This document shows, one piece after another, positions 1 to 3,808 of a DNA stretch of 7,772 nucleotides (the stretch's first letter is position 1; each line of letters begins with the position of its first letter). Source of the stretch: JANWLD01 sp035700225 (GTDB taxonomy: Bacteria; Patescibacteriota; Saccharimonadia; Saccharimonadales; 2-12-FULL-41-12); assembly GCA_035700225.1 (NCBI GenBank), contig DASSOT010000025.1, forward strand, positions 1-7,772, read 5' to 3'. The notes below the pieces were generated by a model. It was not told the DNA's origin and did not search any database. It was given only the letters and a program-made list of their open reading frames with translations. The position numbers and the translations under genes are program-made.

Positions 1-301
1 CGATGCTTTTTATCTGGTTGATATTCTTGCCCAGCTCCTGGCGCAGAAGCCTTTCTATGTCGATGGGTTCATACGGACTGCTGTCGTAAGTCTTCTTCAG
101 CAGGAAGCTGAACTCTATAGCCATTTCTTTGCGCTCTTCGCTCATGCGCACCAGCAGAAGCTGGACGAATTTTATATAAAGCCCGCCCATGGAGAGCAGT
201 TTGTCGTAAAGTTCGTATTGTTTGGCTGTCCCACTATTGCGACTGCGCAAAGCAAACAATAAGACCGAAGCGATCTGGCGGAGTCTTTTTATTTTTTTCA
301 T
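1..301 (-). CDS. ABC1/AarF/UbiB-family atypical kinase, N-terminal part (cut by window edge)
   Basis: Reading the minus strand from an ATG at 301 gives 100 residues open to the left edge, so the C-terminal kinase core is missing from view. Residues 36-47 (LLSMGGLYIKFV then Q) match the family's N-terminal block, usually LG-x-x-(Y/F)-IK-x-GQLLS, and residues 77-96 (YEPIDIERLLRQELGKNINQ) match the segment before the kinase fold, usually P-x-x-x-(I/V)-x-x-x-(I/L)-x-x-ELG. Known family members are atypical protein-kinase-like ATPases, some tied to quinone biosynthesis or lipid homeostasis. The substrate cannot be inferred here. Oddity: the hallmark KxGQ motif reads KFVQ (K44-F45-V46-Q47), with glycine replaced by valine. 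The start lies 2 bp after the TAG of the 53-aa gene, so the two are probably co-transcribed and translationally coupled. Family assignment is fairly secure; function is not. Confidence 0.8.
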   Translation of the reverse strand, partial: MKKIKRLRQIASVLLFALRSRNSGTAKQYELYDKLLSMGGLYIKFVQLLLVRMSEERKEMAIEFSFLLKKTYDSSPYEPIDIERLLRQELGKNINQIKSI

Positions 302-303
302 GG

Positions 304-465
304 CTATTTCTTTGCGAAACCTATGACGTATATACCTAGTGTAAGTATTATCATGCAGACGTACAACCCGAACCTGTCCATGGTTTCGACATTGTTACTG
401 TGAGCTATCAGTACGGTGGTTACCCAGCAAACGGCGATTATTACAAACGAGAACAGATATCTCAT
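304..465 (-). CDS. 53-aa two-helix membrane protein, unknown function
   Basis: A short minus-strand ORF starts at the ATG at 463-465 and ends at TAG (304-306). It has two hydrophobic segments, about residues 3-21 (LFSFVIIAVCWVTTVLI core) and 33-50 (GLYVCMIILTLGIYVIGF core). A short polar loop with an acidic residue and an Asp-Arg (HSNNVETMDR, 22-31) joins them, and the protein ends in Lys-Lys. This is the pattern of a small integral membrane hairpin. Support for it being real: a perfect extended -10 (TGGTATAAT) sits 10 nt upstream of the ATG, its stop is 2 bp from the UbiB-like start, and both hydrophobic segments are intact. I do not recognise a family. It may be a membrane partner of the kinase encoded next in the same unit, but that is only inferred from position. 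Confidence 0.7.
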   Translation of the reverse strand: MRYLFSFVIIAVCWVTTVLIAHSNNVETMDRFGLYVCMIILTLGIYVIGFAKK

Positions 466-475
466 GATAAGCCAA

Positions 476-484
476 ATTATACCA
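476..484 (-). promoter_or_regulatory. Extended -10 promoter for the 53-aa protein / UbiB-like unit
   Basis: On the minus strand this reads TGGTATAAT, a perfect TATAAT hexamer (481 to 476) with the TG extension. Only 10 nt separate it from the ATG at 465, so transcription should begin within about four bases of the start codon, giving an essentially leaderless mRNA. No -35 match is visible at 17-18 bp (minus-strand GAACTT), which fits an extended -10 promoter. The start point is inferred, not measured. Confidence 0.7.
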
Positions 485-513
485 CGGTAGTACCTTAAAA
501 GTTCGGCCTCGGT

Positions 514-519
514 TATAAT
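514..519 (+). promoter_or_regulatory. -10 box for the DUF5665-like gene
   Basis: A perfect TATAAT lies 8 nt before the ATG at 528, so the predicted transcript starts at or within a base or two of the start codon. There is no TG extension and no good -35 hexamer at 491-496 (tacctt). The intervening bases GGCTTACT contain no Shine-Dalgarno sequence. It diverges from the minus-strand -10 at 476-481 with 32 bp between the two hexamers. Confidence 0.65.
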
Positions 520-527
520 GGCTTACT

Positions 528-779
528 ATGAGCAAGAAAAAAAATCCGGAACTGGATGCTAAATATCTGGCAGAAATACTGGTAAAAGCCAGATACATCG
601 ACAAAAAAAGCTTTTATATAAACAGTTTCATAAGGGGCGTTCTGGTCGGCGCCGGCGGCGTCATAGGCGCCACGGTGTTAATAGCCATTTTGCTCTGGGT
701 GCTGTCTTTATTTGACACGGTGCCGTTAATCGGCCCGATAATCGACAATGCCCGTGAAACCATCCAACAGCAGAGATAA
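528..779 (+). CDS. Small single-pass membrane protein, DUF5665-like
   Basis: The 83-aa product starts with a lysine-rich tail (MSKKKNPELD). A cytoplasmic-looking amphipathic stretch follows to about residue 33, then a glycine-rich hydrophobic helix at about 36-61 (core RGVLVGAGGVIGATVLIAIL). The helix is followed by the pattern LSLFDTVPLIGPII (59-72) and a short polar tail. A small N-terminal soluble part, a glycine-rich helix and a P-(L/I)-IG-x-(I/F)-I motif resemble DUF5665 proteins, which as I recall are widespread in Saccharibacteria. The family call is from memory of the pattern and is moderate. Function is unknown; no catalytic residues are visible. The ATG is the first in-frame start after a perfect -10 box 8 nt upstream and lacks a Shine-Dalgarno sequence. 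It diverges from the UbiB-like unit and stands alone, because the next gene has its own promoter. Confidence 0.75.
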   Translation: MSKKKNPELDAKYLAEILVKARYIDKKSFYINSFIRGVLVGAGGVIGATVLIAILLWVLSLFDTVPLIGPIIDNARETIQQQR

Positions 780-788
780 CAGGCTTTA

Positions 789-817
789 TTGATTAAAGTA
801 ATGTTCTGTGGTATAAT
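789..817 (+). promoter_or_regulatory. Complete -35/-10 promoter for the 214-aa gene
   Basis: TTGATT (789-794) and TATAAT (812-817) are separated by exactly 17 bp, and the -10 carries a TG extension (TGG at 809-811). This is the best sigma70-type promoter in the window. Transcription is expected near 824, leaving a leader of roughly 20 nt before the ATG at 845. It differs from the other promoters here, whose -10 boxes sit 8-10 nt from the start codon. Confidence 0.75.
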
Positions 818-844
818 ATAGTTTGAGGTAATGTAACAAAAAAT

Positions 845-1489
845 ATGGCTGGTTATTCATATCTGGATTCGTTGGCGCGGGAAGCGGTGCTGGAAGCGCA
901 CAGGCAGGATGACTATGAAATGTTCGCCGAGAGGGACATACTTGCTACGAAAGTAGAACCGCCTAAGGATGGCATAGAAGCGCATGTGAGAATACCGCTG
1001 GGGATTATGGGAAGATTTCTGGTGGGCGGTGACGGCGCTATGTCTAAATTCGTATATGATGAAAAGCTTGCAAAAGCCATCGGCTTGGCAGACATTGAAG
1101 ATTGCGCTCGAGCCGGGCAGTATCTGCTGGAAAATATGGATTGGCCGATAGAATTTGACCCCGAGGAAGTAGAGCGTTTTGCCAAAGCCATGCTGGTACC
1201 TGAGACGAAGACGCCGTTCAAACTGCTGGCGGGAGTCCAGGTTTCGTATGATTCAGACATGGATGACCTTGTCCCTACGCTTGTCTATGACAGGAATCTG
1301 GGCGGTATAGCGTTTGACGAGCGCGCGGTCATAGCCGGACACTTGATTGATTCGGGGCGCAGTGTAAATGACGTTGCCGACGCGACCCATTACGAGGGCC
1401 AGCTTGCCCAGGCCGTAATGCGGCCAACCGAGAGGAATGTGGATTTCTTCGCCGAAACGGCGGCACAGAGTTTAGTAGTTGAAATATAA
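845..1489 (+). CDS. Acidic 214-aa protein of unknown function
   Basis: I do not recognise a family. By my count the protein has 40 Asp/Glu against 20 Lys/Arg, so it is strongly acidic. It has no signal peptide or membrane helix and should be a soluble cytoplasmic protein. Visible blocks are a helical N-terminus (residues 1-30), a proline- and glycine-containing stretch around DGIEAHVRIPLGIMGRFLVG (about 43-62), an acidic middle (FDPEEVERF) and a C-terminal part with AVIAGHLIDSGRSVNDVADA that looks alpha-helical. It contains one cysteine (EDC). Coding potential is supported by the full-length open frame, codon use like the neighbours and a dedicated strong promoter. The ATG at 845 is the first usable start, since the ATG at 831 is followed at once by TAA. 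The gene ends 5 bp from the yajQ stop on the other strand. Function unknown. Confidence 0.8.
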   Translation: MAGYSYLDSLAREAVLEAHRQDDYEMFAERDILATKVEPPKDGIEAHVRIPLGIMGRFLVGGDGAMSKFVYDEKLAKAIGLADIEDCARAGQYLLENMDWPIEFDPEEVERFAKAMLVPETKTPFKLLAGVQVSYDSDMDDLVPTLVYDRNLGGIAFDERAVIAGHLIDSGRSVNDVADATHYEGQLAQAVMRPTERNVDFFAETAAQSLVVEI

Positions 1490-1494
1490 CAAAT

Positions 1495-1992
1495 CTAGCG
1501 GAAGTTGACGAAACTTAGCGGGAAATCAAAATCCTGATTTCTGAGCAGGGTCATAACGGCCTGCAGTTCGTCCTTTTTCGGGCTGGTAACGCGTATTTCT
1601 TCGCCTTGTATCTGAGTTTTTACTTTCGGATGGCTGTCGCGGATGAGCTTGGTAATCTTCTTGGCGTCGTCACCCTTAAGGCCTGACTTGAAGGGAATCT
1701 CTTTGGTCGTCTTGAGGTTGGAAACCGTCGCGTCTTTGGACGTGTCCAGAACTTTTTGGTTTTGGTTCCTTGCCGCCAGTTTTTTGCGCACCAAGTCGGT
1801 TACGGCTTCGATATGGTAGTCATTATCACCGGTTATCAGTAGGCCCGACTTATCAGAATCCAGCCACTCCAGATTTGCCGAGGTACCTTTCAGGTCATAC
1901 CTGTTAGCAAGTTCTTTCTTGGCCTGGTCAAAGACATTGTTCATCTCCGCTTTGTCATAATCGGAAACTATATCGAAACTAAAATTCGCCAT
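1495..1992 (-). CDS. yajQ: YajQ family nucleotide-binding protein (UPF0234)
   Basis: The 165-aa length matches the family (E. coli YajQ is about 163 aa). The N-terminal FSFDIVSDYDKAEMNNVFDQ (4-23) and the signature QIQGEEIRVTSPKKDELQAVM (127-147) align closely with the E. coli protein, as does the ending (PLSFVNFR, 158-165, against PFQFKNFRD). The family folds as two ferredoxin-like domains. Members bind nucleotides or RNA, and some homologues bind cyclic di-GMP; which applies here cannot be told from sequence. The ATG at 1990-1992 gives the conserved N-terminus directly. No Shine-Dalgarno sequence precedes it. It converges with the 214-aa gene and diverges from the FMN reductase gene, with 61 bp between the two start codons. 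The protein is complete with no frameshift. Confidence 0.95.
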   Translation of the reverse strand: MANFSFDIVSDYDKAEMNNVFDQAKKELANRYDLKGTSANLEWLDSDKSGLLITGDNDYHIEAVTDLVRKKLAARNQNQKVLDTSKDATVSNLKTTKEIPFKSGLKGDDAKKITKLIRDSHPKVKTQIQGEEIRVTSPKKDELQAVMTLLRNQDFDFPLSFVNFR

Positions 1993-2001
1993 AATCTAAT
2001 T

Positions 2002-2007
2002 GTCATA
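2002..2007 (-). promoter_or_regulatory. yajQ: Possible -10 box for yajQ
   Basis: The minus strand reads TATGAC (4 of 6 matches to TATAAT), 9 nt before the yajQ ATG. The spacing agrees with the other promoters of the window, but the hexamer is poor. CATAAA (minus strand of 2011-2016) is an alternative that would give a longer leader. Weak call. Confidence 0.3.
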
Positions 2008-2018
2008 TTTTTTATGGA

Positions 2019-2028
2019 TTTGCGCAAA
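2019..2028. promoter_or_regulatory. 10-bp palindrome in the yajQ/reductase divergent promoter region
   Basis: TTTGCGCAAA is a perfect palindrome. Its centre lies exactly midway between the reductase -10 (2040-2045) and the candidate yajQ -10 (2002-2007). It overlaps the -35 region of both promoters, where a dimeric regulator could act on both genes. No regulator is identified, and a 10-bp palindrome can occur by chance. Confidence 0.35.
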
Positions 2029-2036
2029 GGTGTAGT

Positions 2037-2045
2037 TGCTATAAT
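2037..2045 (+). promoter_or_regulatory. Extended -10 promoter for the FMN reductase gene
   Basis: TGCTATAAT is a perfect TATAAT (2040-2045) with the TG extension. It lies 8 nt before the ATG at 2054. The predicted start of transcription coincides with the start codon. No -35 hexamer is evident. The TTG at 2048, which would add two residues, would fall upstream of the transcript start and is unlikely to be used. Confidence 0.7.
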
Positions 2046-2053
2046 GGTTGCTT

Positions 2054-2617
2054 ATGGATAAAAAAATTAAATTGACTGTCGTGCTGGCTTCCACTCGCGA
2101 AGGTCGGCGCGGAGAGAAAGTTGCGCAGTGGTTCTTGCCTATTGCTGAAGCAGACGAGCGTTTCCAGGTAGCCCTGGCCGACCTGAAGGAATACGACCTG
2201 CCTTTTTATCATAGCGTAGAAGAACCGAGCGACTTGGACAAGAACTACCCCGACCCGAAAGTCCAGTCCTGGTCTGAGGCCATAGATAACTCGGATGCGA
2301 TAGTATTCGTATTGCCTGAATATAATCATGCGGTCAGTGCGCCGCTGAAGAATGCCATCGACCATATTTACTATGAATGGCTGGACAAGCCGGTAGGTTT
2401 CATCGGCTATGGCACGCGCGGTGCCCAGGATGCCATAGAAAGCCTGAGGTACACGGCGAGGGCTCTGCGATGGAAGGTCGCTCCGTCCGCCGTGGGCATA
2501 AAGCAGGTAAAGAAATCACTTGACGAGAACGGCAAGCTGGTGGATGACGCTGAATACGTAAAGCTCGCAAGACAAATGCTGTCACAGCTCTCTGCCATAT
2601 ACGATTCGATAAGATAG
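2054..2617 (+). CDS. NAD(P)H-dependent FMN reductase, flavodoxin-like
   Basis: The 187-aa product fits the NADPH-dependent FMN reductase family in length (usually about 180-200 aa). The first beta strand (KLTVVLA, 6-12) leads into the FMN-phosphate loop ASTREGRRG (12-20), normally GS-x-R-x-x-R/S. The second flavin-contact motif is PEYNHAVSAPLKNAIDH (88-104), almost the family consensus P-E-Y-N-x-x-x-P-x-x-L-K-N-A-I-D. VGFIGYGTRGAQDA (114-127) is the loop near the isoalloxazine ring. Family enzymes reduce flavins, quinones or azo dyes with NAD(P)H; the substrate here is unknown. It is cytoplasmic, with no signal peptide. I place the start at ATG 2054 because the -10 box ends 8 nt upstream, so a TTG start at 2048 would hardly be transcribed. 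The gene is monocistronic as far as visible; the inverted repeat begins 4 bp after its stop. Confidence 0.9.
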   Translation: MDKKIKLTVVLASTREGRRGEKVAQWFLPIAEADERFQVALADLKEYDLPFYHSVEEPSDLDKNYPDPKVQSWSEAIDNSDAIVFVLPEYNHAVSAPLKNAIDHIYYEWLDKPVGFIGYGTRGAQDAIESLRYTARALRWKVAPSAVGIKQVKKSLDENGKLVDDAEYVKLARQMLSQLSAIYDSIR

Positions 2618-2620
2618 TAC

Positions 2621-2759
2621 GGGCCCTCCAAACGCTCCTGACAGAACCGTTCTCGCGCGGACGGTTGTCTGCCTGAACTGCTTAAAATTATCACATTTCT
2701 GCAAACAACCGACCCGGCTCCACTTCGGTTAAAGTTCGTCAGAATCTTTTGGAGGGCCT
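2621..2759. repeat. Long imperfect inverted repeat; possible rod-shaped structured RNA (about 139 nt)
   Basis: Arms 2621-2647 and 2734-2759 pair in nested order. GGCCCTCCAAA (2622-2632) pairs fully with TTTGGAGGGCC (2748-2758). After three isolated mismatches, CTGAC (2638-2642 region) pairs with GTCAG (2738-2742). With A2643 bulged, GAAC then pairs with GTTC (2734-2737). Inside lies a second stem, 2659-2672 with 2701-2714, 14 positions with two mismatches (core CGGTTGT/ACAACCG). The two stems are separated by an asymmetric internal loop (2648-2658 and 2715-2733), and the top is a 28-nt loop. The layout of closing stem, central bubble and apical stem resembles 6S RNA in geometry only; no 6S sequence motif is claimed. 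Wobble counts do not settle the strand. There is no T-tract for a terminator. A TAC triplet flanks both ends (2618-2620, 2759-2761), so a short non-autonomous insertion is an alternative. Confidence 0.6.
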
Positions 2760-2771
2760 ACCTCATGAGGT
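2760..2771. promoter_or_regulatory. 12-bp perfect palindrome upstream of the pheS -10 box
   Basis: ACCTCATGAGGT is a perfect palindrome. It ends one base before the TG of the extended -10 box, so it covers roughly -17 to -28 of the predicted pheS transcript. That position would suit an operator, but no cognate regulator is known from the window. It also contains the upstream ATG (2765) that a longest-ORF rule would choose as the pheS start. Confidence 0.4.
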
Positions 2772-2772
2772 T

Positions 2773-2781
2773 TGGTACAAT
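2773..2781 (+). promoter_or_regulatory. pheS: Extended -10 promoter for pheS-pheT-DUF2207
   Basis: TGGTACAAT is a TG-extended hexamer (TACAAT at 2776-2781, 5 of 6 matches). It lies 10 nt before ATG 2792, the same distance as the -10 to ATG of the 53-aa gene. Transcription is expected at about 2788, leaving almost no leader. The corresponding -35 position falls in the right arm of the inverted repeat and has no consensus. Confidence 0.6.
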
Positions 2782-2791
2782 ATATCCTAAG

Positions 2792-3808
2792 ATGTTAGAC
2801 GCCAGTATTGTTTCTGCTTTGGTCGCGCGCGCCGAAAAAGGTGACGCATCTGTACTTCGAAGCAATGAACTGCGCTCATTGTTCGAGCAGATAAAGACTC
2901 TGGACAGCTCAAAGCGCGCAAGCTACGGGCAGGAAGTGAACAAGCTCAAGGCCAAGCTGGAGAATATACTTGCGAAAAAAACGGGTGCGGAATCTGATAA
3001 ACCGGCTATAGACGTGACCGCGCCGCGGGGCGTAAACACAGCCGAGCCGCAGACGCTTCAAGCCGAGGATGGGAGCATTCATCCGCTGATGCGCGAAACC
3101 CAGGAGCTCATAGACATATTTGCGCGAATGGGCTTTTCCAGCGTAGAGTCGCGCCAGATTGACGATGACTGGAACATGTTCACCAGCTTGAACTTTCCGG
3201 AAGGCCACCCGGCGCGCGATGATTACGACACATTCATCGTCGAAGAAAAGGATAAGAATGGCAAGAATCTGGTCGCTCCGGCCCATACTTCCACTATGCA
3301 GAACCGCGTCCTTAAGGAGAATAAACATCTGCTGAAAAGGGGCGAGCCGATAGCTTTTGTCATACCCGGGCGGGTGTTTCGCAACGAAGATGTGGACGCC
3401 ATGCACGAGCACACCTTTTACCAGCTGGAAGGGCTTTATGTGGACAAAGGCGTGAACACCGGAAATTTGATAGCTACGCTGAAGGCGTTTTTGGAAGAAT
3501 ATTTCGGCCAAAAACTCAAGGTAAAGACCCAGCCTTTTTATTTTCCTTTCACCGAGCCGAGCTTTGAGTTTGCCATAGAAAAACCGGCAAGCCTGAAAAA
3601 ATCCGACGATACGGACGAATGGCTGGAATTGCTCGGTTGCGGGATGATACATCCGAATGTTTTGAAATCTGCGGGTATAGACCCGGCTGAATACACAGGT
3701 TTCGCCTGGGGCGGCGGTATAGACCGGCTGGTGATGATGAAATACGGCATCGAAGACGTACGATATTTCCACAGCGGCAGGCTTAATTTTTTGAGGCAGT
3801 TCAAATGA
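2792..3808 (+). CDS. pheS: Phenylalanyl-tRNA synthetase alpha subunit
   Basis: PheS is the catalytic alpha chain of the cytoplasmic (alpha-beta)2 enzyme that charges tRNA-Phe with phenylalanine using ATP. With the start at 2792 the protein is 338 aa, close to the usual 330-350. Residues 1-70 form the helical N-terminal arm that contacts tRNA. The class II core begins near HPLMRETQEL (97-106). HTSTMQNRVL follows, then motif 2 GRVFRNEDVDAMHEHTFYQL (193-212), the Phe-pocket stretch FPFTEPSFEF, and motif 3 GFAWGGGIDRL (from 303). Motif 3 is slightly unusual: most bacteria have GFA-F-G-x-G-x-E-R, whereas here Trp, a third Gly and Asp replace Phe, Met/Leu and Glu; the ATP-binding Arg is kept. ATG 2765 would add MRFGTIYPK, but those codons contain the -10 box, so 2792 is preferred. 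The stop overlaps the pheT start (ATGA). Confidence 0.96.
   Translation: MLDASIVSALVARAEKGDASVLRSNELRSLFEQIKTLDSSKRASYGQEVNKLKAKLENILAKKTGAESDKPAIDVTAPRGVNTAEPQTLQAEDGSIHPLMRETQELIDIFARMGFSSVESRQIDDDWNMFTSLNFPEGHPARDDYDTFIVEEKDKNGKNLVAPAHTSTMQNRVLKENKHLLKRGEPIAFVIPGRVFRNEDVDAMHEHTFYQLEGLYVDKGVNTGNLIATLKAFLEEYFGQKLKVKTQPFYFPFTEPSFEFAIEKPASLKKSDDTDEWLELLGCGMIHPNVLKSAGIDPAEYTGFAWGGGIDRLVMMKYGIEDVRYFHSGRLNFLRQFK

Noticed and set aside
395..604. 69-aa minus-strand frame across the divergent promoter region
   Set aside because: It runs through both -10 boxes and antisense to the start of the DUF5665-like gene; the 53-aa frame at 304-465 explains this strand better.
2039..2694. Several minus-strand frames antisense to the FMN reductase
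   Set aside because: The plus frame carries both FMN-binding motifs; the antisense translations are low-complexity and lack motifs.
2710..2745. Hammerhead-like CTGACGA on the minus strand of the inverted repeat
   Set aside because: The seven bases fit CUGANGA, but no stem II follows and the required GAAA is GAAG; the stretch is better explained by the rod pairing.
2621..2759. SRP RNA, tmRNA or RNase P RNA
   Set aside because: The conserved cores (GGAAGGAAGCAG-type SRP loop, tRNA-like ends, GAGGAAAGTCC of RNase P) are absent and the length is wrong for the last two.
2618..2791. T-box or attenuator leader for pheST
   Set aside because: No antiterminator T-box consensus (GGGTGGNACCGCG type), no Phe-codon-rich leader peptide and no terminator hairpin with T-tract; the -10 box also lies downstream of the structure.
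2909..3772. 287-aa open frame on the minus strand inside pheS
   Set aside because: It is fully antisense to a clearly coding pheS, shows no recognisable domain, and is a by-product of that gene's codon pattern.
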